The notes below the pieces were generated by a model, which worked only from the letters and a program-made list of their open reading frames with translations, had not been told where the DNA came from and made no database searches. Shown in pieces: positions 1 through 11,864 of a stretch of DNA of 64,000 nucleotides (its first letter is position 1; every line of letters begins with the position of its first letter). Source of the DNA: Vespula vulgaris (Eukaryota > Arthropoda > Insecta > Hymenoptera > Vespidae); the NCBI RefSeq assembly GCF_905475345.1, contig NC_066597.1, forward strand, positions 3,301,001 through 3,365,000. Direction: 5' to 3'. A program made the position numbers and the translations under genes.

Positions 1-27
1 TAAAATAAAGAAGCAAGAATGATAGTC

Positions 28-80
28 TGACAGACAGACAGATAAACAGACAGAGAGAGAGAGAGAAAGAGAGAGAGAGA
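28..80. repeat. (CAGA)n/(GA)n microsatellite
   Basis: Short tetranucleotide CAGA units pass into a GA dinucleotide run. It lies just beyond the 3' end of the minus-strand cuticular protein gene. Simple repeat; no function is implied. Confidence 0.9.
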
Positions 81-375
81 TCTATGAATCGAAGAAATAT
101 ATTACTCGTTCATCCGAATAAATAATAAGAGGTAGTTGAAAATCGTTGAAATCAGTCGAAACGAAGAGCATATATAATTTCTTCTTCATCTTCTTCTTAA
201 GATTAGTCTTGATACGAGGTAGATAAAATAATCGAATATTATCTCGAGGTAGACTTTCAAAAGATACGCGAACGGAGCATATTCTTTTAAATTGATTGCA
301 GTCGAACGAACATGATCAAAGAAATAAAGAAAGAAAAAAAAAAAGGAAAAGAGAAAAAAAATTAAAAAAATCCTT

Positions 376-1062
376 TCAATAATAATTGTGTCCGTTATTC
401 CATGAGCCTTGATTCCAAGCACCATTATTATTCCAGGATGGATCGTAGGCACCAGATGAAACTGGATCAGCTGGTCCAGCTGGTACACGTTGTGCTTCCG
501 CATTGTAAAGAGAGAAATGTACCGATTTCGCTTGTTGAACCTCGGGTGTGTCTACTACGCGTCCATCAGGTCCCAATGGTGCAGGTGGTCCACTATTAAA
601 AAAAGAATGATGTGGATGAAACGACGTTGAGAGTTATTCGTAAAAAATAAAATCAGATTAATCGTTCTTCTAACTGATTAAAAGAGAACCTGTAATGCGG
701 TGCGTAACCAGCAGGTCCCGCATGAGATGGATACGGTCCGGATACAGGACCAGGTCCTTTCGGTGCACGTGCGTTTGCCTCGGCCAAAGCCGACAAATGT
801 GCGGCTTTTAATTGAGCTACTTCAGGAGTGTCTACGACACGACCATCGGGACCAAGTGGAGCCGGTGCAGCATGGCCACCATAACCAGCATGTGGTCCAT
901 ACCATTGTGGAGCACCAAGGACCACGCTCATCATTCCAGATAATATTACCTAAACGTATCGATTAATTTTGATAAAAAATAACTTCTTTTTTTTTTCTTT
1001 TTTTTTCTATTCTTTTTCCTATAAATCGTTAAATATAATCTACTCACAATATACTGGATCAT
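376..1062 (-). CDS. secreted cuticular protein with two 18-residue-type motifs
   Basis: Three coding exons read on the minus strand: 1062-1048, 949-690 and 592-376, giving 163 aa in frame across GT-AG introns. Exon 1 encodes only MIQYI, and the rest of a hydrophobic signal peptide (to about residue 17-18, MMSVVLGAP) is in exon 2. A tiny first exon that interrupts the signal peptide is typical of insect cuticle genes. The mature protein has two copies of APLGPDGRVVDTPEV (residues about 35-49 and 96-110), each followed by an Ala/Lys/His-rich helix-like stretch. This matches the '18-residue motif' (DTPEVxxAKxxH) known from locust and beetle cuticular proteins. The linkers are rich in Pro, Gly and Tyr, and the tail (residues 143-163) is rich in Asn, Trp and Gly. 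There is no Rebers-Riddiford chitin-binding consensus. It is probably an extracellular structural protein of the exoskeleton. The family call is firm; the exact orthologue is unknown. Confidence 0.85.
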
Positions 1063-1165
1063 CGTTCCCCAACGTATAGATTACGTTCAACTATGATGAC
1101 GTTCTAAGAAGCAACGATCTCACTGTCACGTCCGATTCAAACGAAGTCGAGAACTGCATTACAAG

Positions 1166-1194
1166 TTTCACTGACGTAGATCGTCGAATTTATA
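1166..1194 (-). promoter_or_regulatory. candidate core promoter of the cuticular protein gene
   Basis: On the minus strand a TATAAA box (1194-1189) is followed about 22 nt later by TCAGT (1174-1170), the arthropod initiator consensus. It sits about 110 bp upstream of the ATG. TATA plus TCAGT is usual for strongly induced cuticle genes. The TATA-to-initiator spacing is shorter than the usual ~30 nt, so the true start may lie slightly downstream. Confidence 0.4.
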
Positions 1195-1841
1195 GGAGTA
1201 GTGACTCCATTGGCACTCGATCATGCCCCACCTTTGTACTACACTCACCACCAAGACAGGGCGTAACCACACCCAAGAAAATGCTCTCTTTAAGGCTACA
1301 ACGTGTCCTGTAACATTTACCAAGCGTTAACAATGACATCGCTTCGAGTAACCTCGCCACGCCAATATAACATACTCGCCATTTCCGTGAGCGAGTTATG
1401 CGAACGATACCAGCCAACAACGTTCGTGGGTCATGTTCAAACGATCTATGGATCTAAGATTTATCGATCTATGTATATCTTAGGATGATATATAATGAAT
1501 GATGGAGATGAATCACATACATTCTTCAATTTCTTATCGTAATAGAATTCTTCTTCTTCTTAAAAAAAAAAAAGGAACAAAAAATAATCAAATAAAGAAA
1601 AAAAATATATCAGGATTGCATCATATGGTTTATACGAGACTTCGAATTCACAACCCACGCGATGATGTCGTAAATAGTTGTCGTAAATAATTGTTTTATC
1701 ATAATGCGTGACAATCATTCGTCAATCTGTGGTTCACCATCAATACACGTGATCGTTTCACAGACGAAAGGTTCTTGCGAACCTTTGATAATCCAAGATC
1801 CGTGAGTGTACGTACCCGATCATGCGAGAACGAGAGATATA

Positions 1842-1873
<32 letters not shown>

Positions 1874-2289
1874 TTCTCTATTTCTTTTTTTTCTATGGCT
1901 CCTCTAATAGAAAACAATTGGATTGCCCTCGCAATAAAAAAAATTTCTCGAGAAGAATTACACCTTACGACCCGGACCGCAATTTTTTTTGTTACGCCTG
2001 AACGATAACTATTTGGAAATTTCTATTATACTAATAATTTTGTAATATCGTTTGAAATATTTTGTTGAAATAATTTTGTTGAAATAATTAATTCACATCT
2101 TTCTTTCACCATTAATTAATGCTGCCTTCGTTATCAACATCTCGATCTTGCTGCCATCTGACGAAGTTTTAATATAATTGCTTCGAACATTGAAACTATA
2201 TTATCAATAAATTAAATCAAAATGAATGAATATGTAAAATATAGTTTTTCTTTTTTCTTTTTTTTTTTTAATTTTGACAAGTACAGATA
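1195..2289. other. intergenic, no gene recognised
   Basis: Upstream flank of the cuticular gene. It holds a CT run (about 1842-1867), A/T homopolymer tracts and unique AT-rich DNA. Open frames here are short and low complexity, and I could not attach splice sites or a protein family to any of them. Confidence 0.6.
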
Positions 2290-2690
2290 AAAGCATTTTC
2301 TTTCGTAACGAGTAAGCTTAAATAAATCATAGTTTGGATTATTTAAAAATTATTTAAACAATTTGAAACGTACGCGATATATAACGAATTAATGTTTAAA
2401 CAATATTACATTCATTTCAATATTTCATAGTTGGAAACACGCATTAAATATAAAATGAAATGAAATTAATATATAGAGTTAAAATTCGACCACGCAGTCA
2501 TAACTCGTTTACTTCAACAAAAACAAACGATTCACTGACTTTGACTATTATCTAAATCAGTTTTGTTTTATATTCCGACGAGTAAACACCGAAGAGCTCT
2601 TTTTCTAAACGAATAAGTTTAAGTAAATTATACTTTCGATTATTTCGAAATTATTTAAACAATTTGGATGGTATGCAATCTAATATTAAC
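2290..2690. repeat. diverged direct duplication, ~300 bp period
   Basis: A block of about 85 bp at 2296-2385 is repeated imperfectly at 2599-2685. Both copies contain ATTATTTAAACAATTTG-type sequence preceded by a TAAG..TAAAT..AT stretch. By eye identity is roughly three quarters. It looks like an old local tandem duplication. Confidence 0.55.
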
Positions 2691-2719
2691 AAAAATAGAC
2701 TCCATCATCTTGGAACAGG

Positions 2720-4749
2720 ATGTTCATCGTGCAACAACGAAGACTTAAAGTAAGTATATTTTTATATTAAACATTTAATAAATAATTTCTACAATTTTTT
2801 TTATTTGAACAACGATAGTTATAATTTTTCTTTTATTTTTCTGTTTCAGAACATCATTGCAAACATACCCGCGAAGCAATGATGAAATCGAGTGTTTCTA
2901 TCGCTGAAATAAAAACCAAAAATTCGTCAAATAAAAGCAGTGTTTTTTCATTCGCATTTCGCGAGTTAAACTACGAGTGAATTTGCATCGACTGCGTGCA
3001 ATGCAGTCATTAGAATCAGTGTTTGCTCGCAAAGTGTTTACTTTGTTAACAGTCGCATAGACTGTATTTACAAAAGATAATAGAATTTCGCGAAGTAAAT
3101 TCAGTGACTAATCCGTTAATAAATAACTATCGCGAAATAGAATCAGTGCATCACTAAAAAGAACTTGGACCAACTATCTCATTTTCAACCAGCTACGAAA
3201 TCATTCACCCTCAATTTCAACCTAAATCGTGGACGAGTGTCTTGGAGCCATCGTAGAACTTCTTAAATAGTAAGTGAATTTTTAATTACCTTCGATCGAT
3301 CAAAACTTTCGAGTATTAATATTTTCGAATATTTATTAAACATTTAATTACTTTGGAATGATAAAAAACGTCCCAATATAATTATTGCTTTTAAAAAATT
3401 CGAGTAGAATCTTTGCTGAAAAATAAAGATTTATAGAAACACAAATTTATAGGACCTAGAATAAAAATAATTAATGTTTAGATTAGAATTTTCAGTAATT
3501 AATATACTCTATTAATATACTCTCTCTCTCTCTCTCTTCCTCTCTTCCTCTCTATAGTTTTTCAATTTTTCAAAACAGAATTTCTTTTTCAAAATTGCGT
3601 TAAACCCATTAGTTTTCTTTCACGTTTTGGAATAAGAGACGATTTTAGTTCTATGGTATTAATGATAGTTATCGAATAAATATATGTATATATATATATA
3701 CATACACACACATACACACAAAAGTATATATATATAAATAACATATGTTTTACTATACTTATATATATATATATATATAATGTGTATATGTGATATGCAT
3801 ATTCTATATATATTAGAAATATCTAGCCTTATATATATATATATTAATTTCAAATTCGATTAAAATTTCTTAAAAATAAACTTCTAAGATTCTTCTTCTC
3901 CTCTTCTTTCTTGAAATAAACTTCTAAGATATTAGAAATTCGTCGGCAGGAAAGTCTTCGCAATCGGTGAGAAAATTTCTAAGCTATTATCTATAATCCT
4001 AAAGCTATATTTCTTAATTCTAGCCCTAAATAATGCTATATTTCCTTCTATCGCTTCTTTCTTCCTATTAAAAAATTCGCTTTATATATATTATATATAT
4101 ACGCTGTATACGAAAAGTAGCAGTAGAAATTACGTAATAATCGCTATCGAATATGTTTAAGTCGACAGATTAATTTAATATAATAAATAAAAAAAATCAA
4201 ATAAAATTCTAAAATATTATCAATGTAGAATAAAATCAAATATGTTTGTTATAATGTTCTAAGTATTCAATATACAAGTGATTACATATATATATATATA
4301 CACACATATATATATATATACACATATCTATATATATTGAAATCTAATATGATATTAAATAAAATTAATAAATCATAAATGATTAAATCAAACTTATAAA
4401 ATATATATAATATAAACGAGAAACTAGAAGACGAACGAAAATTAAGAAAGCAAGAGCAAGTCTGAACACGTCTGGCAAGCTCTTTGTATAAATGAAAACT
4501 GCGTACTCTGTAACGCGTTAGTAAGGACGAATAAAGGGAAGTTGTTCCAAGGCCGAGCTCTGATTGTTTACATCTGTTTTTGTTGCTTCTTCTTAACGTG
4601 AGTTCTTCGAATAATACAACGTGTATATACAGAAACACAAACATACACACGTATATACATATAATAATATTTTCTAACCTTCGACTGCTTTTTGTTTCAC
4701 TATTTATCAGAAATTAGAAATTCGTCGGCGAGTAACGTCGTAGCGATCG
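2720..4749 (+). ncRNA. candidate spliced plus-strand transcript (lncRNA or small-ORF RNA)
   Basis: Several exon-like pieces line up on the plus strand. A donor GTAAGTAT at 2750 and an acceptor CTGTTTCAG ending at 2849 define a 100-bp intron, normal for Hymenoptera. The next exon, 2850-3269, ends at donor GTAAGTGA. Two short homologous exons follow. Exon A is 3936-3966, bounded by TTAG and GTGAGA. Exon B is 4711-4749 (or 4718-4749), bounded by a pyrimidine-rich CAG acceptor and GTAAGA. Coding potential is tiny: a 20-codon frame from ATG 2720 spans the first intron in frame, and a 33-aa frame runs 2879-2980. No protein family is recognised. The splice signals are what I see; that they are used is inference. 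Confidence 0.35.
3680..3845. repeat. (TA)n / (CA)n compound microsatellite
   Basis: Alternating TATA, CACA and TATG runs over about 165 bp, inside the intron between the 2850-3269 exon and exon A. A second run of the same kind lies at about 4287-4336. Confidence 0.85.
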
Positions 4750-4849
4750 GTAAGAAAATTTTATCTATATTTTAATACTCTATTTCTCTTTCTCTTACTA
4801 TTTTTTTTTATTAAATAATTCCTTTTATATATTTAAAAAGAGGACTTAC

Positions 4850-5410
4850 GTGTGCTTGTAGAATTATCACGTTAATATTACTTCTGATATTACTCGTACT
4901 GTGTATTTCCTTAGTTTGTACGACTTCTTGGAAAACTGAAAAATATTAATTATTAGATCGTAAGTAGAGTAAAACAATTATGTATGTATGTATAAGTGTG
5001 TAAAACATATCGATATGTATATGTGTGTACATACGTGAATACGTAGGTATATGAAAATCGTATACAAGACGAAATACAATCTAATACGACTGATTAATGA
5101 AAGATTATTAATTAGAGCGTCGTTAATAGACGAGAAAAGTATCGATATCGTGAAAAAATATAAGTAGAAAATTTGAAATAAAAAGCATCCCCGAGAACAT
5201 CGAAACGCCGATTTTATTTTCGCGGATATCTTTTATACGAGACAATATCAGGACTTGCGTTCGCACGTAGAAATCGCGTTTATGGCAATCGATTGATATA
5301 TAAAGTAAGGATATAAGTTAGAAAAAGTATATTAATTACCTGTATTTAACGAGAAGACGAAGCTCTACTGCAATTGATATCAAATACAAAAAGATTCAAA
5401 ATGGCGGTAC
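4850..5410 (-). ncRNA. candidate minus-strand spliced transcript from a NRF-1/YY1-like promoter
   Basis: On the minus strand a first-exon-like segment beginning near the motif cluster at about 5400 ends at 5340 with donor GTAATT (ACAG before it). A second exon, 4935-4850 (86 nt), has acceptor TTTTCAG and a perfect donor GTAAGT. Neither exon contains an ATG. Exon 2 is open throughout in one frame (28 codons), so it could be coding only if an upstream start exists that I did not see. Leftward it would run antisense to the plus-strand candidate above. It could equally be a long non-coding RNA. Confidence 0.3.
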
Positions 5411-5455
5411 CACCAGCAGGAAAGGAAATTACATGATCCTCGCGCATGCGCAGAA
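5395..5455. promoter_or_regulatory. promoter-like cluster: AAAATGGCGG and palindromic GCGCATGCGC
   Basis: AAAATGGCGG (about 5398-5407) resembles a YY1/Pho core. GCGCATGCGC (5442-5451) is the perfect palindromic NRF-1 (Ewg in flies) site. The block is GC-richer than its surroundings and lies about 920 bp upstream of the XPNPEP3 start codon. It could drive the minus-strand candidate transcript, a plus-strand transcript, or both. Confidence 0.45.
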
Positions 5456-5894
5456 CGTCACCTGTACAATGGCAGTCCCTCCCCCCTCCCAATGAAATTG
5501 TTAATTTTTCGATCTGTTATTTCGAAAATATCGAAATATTAAAAATATTATATACGAGCTTAAAAACTATCTAAACGAATACCTCGTTGATTCAAACTAT
5601 GAAAATGAATCATTTCAACTCGATATCTATAGAAATAAAACTCAAGAACGTGAAAAAAAAGGTTGTAAATATATATATAATATATACGCACGTACAATTA
5701 TTTTACATGCGATTATCTCTTATTATCGACGTTTGTCACGACTCGTTAATAAGGTCGATTGGAAATAATTTACTTGGAAATCGATTGGTATATATGGAAG
5801 ATTCTTTTTGTTGAAAAATATATGCTAATTACTTGTAATTAATGTAACGACAAGGTTCATTACGATTCTAACAGCACATACGTATTCGAAAGAG

Positions 5895-5960
5895 CGTCCA
5901 TTGGTTGCATCGAAGAGAGCGGGAATTTTGGATACACATGAGTCTGGATTACGTCATCTT
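5895..5960 (+). promoter_or_regulatory. candidate XPNPEP3 promoter (CCAAT, E2F-like, CRE-like motifs)
   Basis: ATTGG (reverse CCAAT, 5900-5904), GCGGGAA (E2F-like, 5919-5925) and TTACGTCA (CRE/ATF-like, 5949-5956) fall within 60 bp, about 415-475 bp upstream of the XPNPEP3 ATG. The CRE-like octamer TTACGTCA recurs upstream of SREBP at 23136. The motifs are seen; promoter activity is inferred. Confidence 0.4.
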
Positions 5961-6372
5961 GCTTACGTTACATATCATGTAATTGTATATATGAATCAAT
6001 TCATTAATTTTTATTAATGAGTAAAAAGTAGTTACCTATATAAAATTTAAAGGACAAAAATAAATCGATATTATATTAATCGAAAACGTAAAATTAGATT
6101 TTTTAATAGAAATTAGATTTTCTTATTTGGTAATTCAAATCGATTATACTTAAATGTATATATACCATACATACATACTAAAGATCAGAAATTAGTAGTT
6201 ATTTATAGATTCATTATCTAAGCAAAATAATTTAGATATTATTATATATTCATGCGCCAAAGTCCATGAGGTGATCGAGACACTACCTAGTAGTAAATTC
6301 TGTAAGTTTTCCTCATTTATGTAGTGAATGTGCATCAAAGTAAATTCATGGTTGTGTGACAGAAAACTAAAT

Positions 6373-8163
6373 ATGTTTGGTGGCACGTCGAGAAAAATTA
6401 TTAAAAGTTTAACCGTGAAATTTGGTGAGAAGTAATATCCAATATTATTAAAAGAAAAAGATGGTAGATCATAGTTTTCATGTCAATACATAATTTTCAT
6501 TAATTTCCAAATTCTTTTGCTAAATGAAACAATTATTATTTTTCAGGTGGTCAGAATAATATTTTAAATATACGTTGGAAAAGATTTCAAACTAATTTAC
6601 CTCGTCAAGAAAATGTGAAAAAACTTCTGTATCAAAAATATGGACAACCAACGTTTATGTCTCATCCACATCTCTTGAAAGATGGAGAGGTTACACCTGG
6701 TATACACCGTGATGAGTTTGAATCGAGGAGATTAAAATTAATAGAAAATATTAAGCTAAATTCTGATAAGACAGACCAATATAAATCACAATTTATAATT
6801 ATACCGTCATCTTCTAAAGTATATATGTCAGACAAAATCCCATACGTCTTTCGTCAGAATACAGATTTTTTATATTTCTGTGGTTGTCAAGAACCTAATA
6901 CAATATTAGTAATTACGTCTATAGGAGATATTGTTACGTCTATTTTATTTATGAATCAAAAAGATCAACATTCAGAATTATGGGAAGGACCAAAAACTGG
7001 TGTAGAAGCTGCCCCTAATTTATTTGGAGTTAATAAAGCGCTTCCTGTGATAGAATTTGAGAGATTTTTTTTTTCTTTTATTAATGAATATAAAAATAGT
7101 ATAATTTGGTACGATGATAACAATGTATTACAGACCAATCTCCATACAAAGTTAAATGAATTAATAAGAACAAATAATATCCAAAAGTTTACTAATCCAA
7201 GAAACCTATTTCATAAAGTCCGTTCCATTAAATCGCAAAGTGAAATCAATTTGATGCAAAAAAGTTGCGATATCGCTTCCATGGCAATAAAAAAAACTAT
7301 GCAAGTTTCCAAGCCAGGGATGAGTGAACATCAATTATTTGCAATAGTTGATTATGAATGTCGTATGAATGGTGCAGAATTCTTAGCTTATCCACCTGTT
7401 GTAGCTGCAGGAAACAATGCAAATATTATTCATTATATTTCTAATAATCAAATTATTCAACATGAAGATATGGTATTAATGGATGCAGGTGCATAAATAC
7501 AAAAAAATTCTATGTTCTTCCAGTACTTTACTTCTAATTTAATATCTATTATAGGTTGTCAATATCATGGTTATACATCTGACATTACAAGAACATGGCC
7601 TGCTAATGGTAAATTCATACCAGAACAAAGAATTCTATATGAAGCAGTACTAGATATACAGAAGGAGTTATTAGAAAAAGTAAAAGAAATGCCAACATTA
7701 GATCAATTATTTCACTCCATGTGTTCACTCTTGGGTAAAAGATTACAAGAAGTAGGATTAATACCAAAAAGTTTATCTGGAGATAAATTAATATCAGCTG
7801 CATTTAGTTATTGTCCGCATCATGTAAGCCATTATTTAGGAATGGATGTACATGATACTGCCAAAATTTCTGCCAATATTCCATTACAACCTGGAATGAT
7901 TATAACTATTGAACCTGGTAAGTAATCTTATAATAGATATATATTTTTCTATACAATTTGATGGATATATATTTGTAGGTATATATGTTAATCCTAAAAA
8001 TCCCTTGGCACCATCAAATTTTCATGGTTTAGGAGTACGAGTTGAGGATGATGTTTTAATAAAAGAAAATGGTCCTTTAGTATTATCAAGAAATTGCCCA
8101 AAAGAAATTGCTGAAATAGAAGCTATTGCAAGTGAGAATCAACCTTGTTCAAAATCCACTTAA
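6373..8163 (+). CDS. XPNPEP3: mitochondrial Xaa-Pro aminopeptidase 3 (intermediate cleaving peptidase, M24B)
   Basis: Four exons, 6373-6424, 6547-7488, 7555-7917 and 7979-8163, join in frame to give 513 aa; the human protein is 507 aa. Exon 1 encodes an Arg/Lys-rich, acid-free amphipathic N-terminus (MFGGTSRKIIKSLTVKF), as expected of a mitochondrial targeting signal. That is why I chose this ATG. The aminopeptidase-P N-terminal domain (about 60-220) is followed by the pita-bread catalytic domain. All five di-metal ligands are present: Asp330 (MDAG), Asp341 (SDITR), His424 (SHYLGMD), Glu451 (EPG) and Glu475 (RVE). The second-shell His420 and His431 are also present. The enzyme removes N-terminal residues preceding proline; the yeast homologue Icp55 trims imported mitochondrial proteins. 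It is convergent with PAICS, 630 bp between stop codons. Nothing suggests decay. Confidence 0.95.
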
Positions 8164-8793
8164 CAGTATCAAATCTGTTAAAATTTCTTAATACATAAAC
8201 AAATTTATGAAAAAATTTAATGGAAGAATATATATTACCCATTTCATTTTAATTAACACTCGCTAATAACACAGGATGTTACTGTTTAAAGAAAATCAAC
8301 TTTTAATCATACGTGTGTATATAAATTATACATATATATATATATAAAAATTGATAATATTTGTATTAAACATTATTACAATTTTTATAAATACAAATCA
8401 ACTGTTCTATTCAAAAATTTGTTTCAACGGAAACAAATGAATATTGTAAACTTGTATCCAGTACAACATCATCAAAAGTAATAATAGTAATGTATATGCA
8501 ACAAGTGCTAACATGAACATATATATATAATAGCAAAAGTCAATAATATTTTATTGCATACAAATTACTAAAATAGAAAAATAACATTCTATTATGTATC
8601 TTATAGATCAAAGATCAGTAAGTATGTTTTACAGTATTTTAGAGTATTGTTATACTAAAGTAACTAAATGAAAATGTTTGGAATTATTCTTTCCTAAATC
8701 ATTTAAATGCATTCATATTCTTTTACAGAAGTAACCCAAAAAGATCGTTTAATCTCTTTGAACTCTCATTAATAAAAAAAAGAGATGAAATTT
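8164..8793. other. convergent 3' UTR interval of XPNPEP3 and PAICS
   Basis: AT-rich DNA between two stop codons on opposite strands. On the minus strand AATAAA occurs at 8555-8550, a suitable polyadenylation signal for PAICS about 240 bp past its stop. On the plus strand ATTAAA-type signals occur near 8361. A short (TA)n run lies at about 8333-8346. Confidence 0.5.
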
Positions 8794-11453
8794 TTAAAGT
8801 GTGATATATCTAAGACCTCTCAACTTCTTGTCTGCTTCTTTCAAATTAATAAAATTATTAAGCTGATTTACACGCAATTTTGACCAAACCATATGATCGT
8901 GAAGTGCATGTATTTGGGCTGCAGCAAGTGCAGCACTTTCTGGATATGCAACAGTTGTGCAACCAATTCCTACAAACATAATTAAAAGAAAAAAAGCATT
9001 AATTCATTACATATTCTATAATGTTTTCTAACTTTGTATATATTAAGGCACAGTATTCATTAAGTTACATTTACGTATTCTATAATCTCCATTTGATAAG
9101 CAAATTTCGCAATCCCTGTACGTCAACGACGTATTTATATATATATATTTTTTTTTAACGTTTATATATAATTTACATAGAAATTATAAGTTCATAAGAA
9201 ATATATGTACATACCTGAAGGTACATTTATAGATGACCATATGTCTTGTGTAATGTTTTCTGGTTTAAAAGGCGGACAATTAATAACTGGAAAAGCAGTA
9301 TTTCCAGACAATACTGGACCTAATCCATTACTCCTCCCTGCTACAGTAATGAACACCACCTACATGAAATAAAAAGAACTTCTGATATCTAGGAAGTAAA
9401 CAATATACATAAATCACTATCATTTTTTTATCATGTTTTTGTATTATCCTTGAGTAAAAGCCATTAATACCGCCTTAGGTCATTGTAAATCTATATATAT
9501 TATTCGTATTCACAATCAAATACTGCTAGCAGACATTAGCTACAATAATAATATCACAATAAGAATTATATAAATTGTAATTATTTGCCGAACGATTCAT
9601 GAAAATATCAATTCGTCATAAAAGTTTTTTTTATATAAATTACGGATGAATTGTCGTTAAAATTTATCACACAGATAGCATACATTTATACACAGCCAAA
9701 AATATCTACAATATTTATTTTGTCATTTAGTTGATGGCAATTGCTTAATCGATAAATGAAATTACTTTCGAAATTATTAACAAGAATGATAAAATATAAA
9801 CAATTCAAGATTTTAATCGAATTATAAATAATTATTTTTCGGTTTATCGTTCGAACGATCATATGTAAATAGACCTGAAGATTGACCAATAGTGATATAT
9901 ATATAATTTTATATTTCAATACCTTTTTTCCACTACCTTCATATTCAGCAAGAATACGCAGAGTTTCTTGAGTACCTTTATGTGCACTACACACTCTGAG
10001 TTCCACTATTAAACCTAATTTCTTTGCATGGTTTGCTATTTTTTCGCAATGTTCTTTGTCAGATAAAGAACCCATTAAAATAACAATTAATGATGTTGGA
10101 GGTGGAATGAGATATTCCAATTGATCTGCCACCCATTTGAAATTGCGTTTAACAGTATCCAAATCGGCTTGACTAACAGAAATTAAATTTCTATACACCT
10201 GCATAAATATATATATATATACATATATACATAAAAATTTGAAGATCATAAATATATACTTTGTATTTATTAAAATTATAAGGAAAAGTATTTTTATTAC
10301 TTGCTTATCTTTCATTAATCGTTTATCACCAGATGGCCATAATCTCCAGGAATCGCTATCGATAACATCAGAAACTACAATTTTACCAGATATATCTACA
10401 CCAAATTCTATTTTCATATCTATAAGAGCGCAATCTCGTGTAGCCCAAGCTCTTTCAAGAACTTCGAAAACAGTCAATGTAATACGGTGCATAATATCAA
10501 TCTCATCTTTGCCAATTTTAACTCCATTTAATTGGAAATTAGCAGAAATTATTTGTTCTTCTGACCATTGAGGATCATGGTTAGCATCATCCTTATAAAA
10601 TGTTTCTTGCAATGGTGGATTAAACCTATATCCTTCTACTACTCCTATTGAAAATAAAATCTTTTGATTTTTTAAATGATTTTTTTTCTATACAAATGAA
10701 ATAATTTTATCAAAAGAAATATTTACCTGAATATCTTTTTAAGAAACTACCGGTGGCTAATCTTCTTATAACCCATTCAATAGGTATCATCTCACATTTT
10801 TGTGCTATAAAAGCTGTGTCACTAACAAGCTTAATAAAAGCTGTATTTATACCAGCTTGATTCAGTAACTGAAAAACTTTAGCTGTTGTATTTGTACTAA
10901 TAGCAGCTTTGCCTTCTAATTCATGAGACTTTACACCATCTCCTGCCGTAATGCGATCCTTACTTTGAATGAAACATAATTCTTTATCATGCATAACCTC
11001 ATAGACTATTTTAGTCTTACCCTCGATAATCAATTTACCAGGTTTATAATCTGTAAAATTATATATAAGAAAATGAATTCTTTATTCATTGCTCATAAAA
11101 ATAAACAGTTGATTATTGCTACAATTCTCTTCTCTATATCAAGAAGATAAAATTGACATTATCGATCGAAAATCATTGAAATCGTTCACGATTTATAAAC
11201 GATCAATTGGCCGATTATCAAAAAAGGAATCTATTGATTAGAATACTACATACGAACGATTTTTCAAATAGATCATTCGATCGGTATGAATATAAAAAAT
11301 AAAACATTAGAATACAACACGTGTTAATACGTATTAATGTGTGTGTACAATATATGTTAATACAACGTGTTTTTATACAAATGTGTTCTAATAAATATAA
11401 ATAAAAAGACAAAGGAAAAACAAAATAAATAATAATTACGACTCACCAGTCAT
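8794..11453 (-). CDS. PAICS: bifunctional SAICAR synthetase / AIR carboxylase (purine synthesis steps 6-7)
   Basis: Six exons on the minus strand, 11453-11447, 11050-10727, 10644-10301, 10198-9923, 9359-9215 and 8969-8794, join in frame to 423 aa (human 425). Exon 1 is only 7 nt (ATG ACT G). Residues 1 to about 255 are the SAICAR synthetase domain: EGKTKIVYEV near the N-terminus, then KDRITAGDG, VIRRLATGSFLKR and DSDSWRLWPSGD. Residues from about 260 are the PurE-type AIR carboxylase domain: LMGSLSD, CSAHKGTQETL, AGRSNGLGPVLSGNTAFPVI, and a C-terminal WSKLR..ADKK helix. The protein converts AIR to CAIR and then to SAICAR in the cytosol, as an octamer in vertebrates. The intron inside the PurE domain (9922-9360) is AT-rich. 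The gene is head-to-head with PPAT and convergent with XPNPEP3. It looks intact. Confidence 0.96.
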
Positions 11454-11864
11454 GTTAGCGATCTACTCTGGACTATACACAAACATACGAATGTCTACCA
11501 ATCTTTCGATTGTGATGCTTAAAAACATCGTCGGGACTATCTCCCCCACTACTCAATTATATTTTTTACAAGCTTAGAATCTACATAACATAATCTAACA
11601 CGATATACAGATTTATTTTACACAACAATATATGCAATACAAAACAAGATTTTTTCTTTTTTTTTTTTTTTTTTTTTTTTCCGATAAATACATTTCTTTT
11701 TATATTACACAATTATATCGAGGATTTATATAATCGATATAACGCGATCGATAGTTATCGAATTGCAAGAATTATATTATAAAGAAATATTTCTAAATAT
11801 AATTAAATATGATTAATAATAAGACGATATTTGAATTGTTCTAAATAATAACGCGGCAATATGA

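Noticed and set aside
402..966. Plus-strand frames over the cuticular gene
   Set aside because: Shadows of the minus-strand cuticular exons, which have a signal peptide, splice sites and a known motif.
4282..4650. 122-codon minus-strand frame with a basic central part
   Set aside because: Ends and begins in AT/CA repeats; the central stretch (about 4430-4640) has no clear acceptor and no recognised family.
7615..7803. Minus-strand frame inside XPNPEP3 exon 3
   Set aside because: Opposite-strand shadow of a well-supported coding exon.
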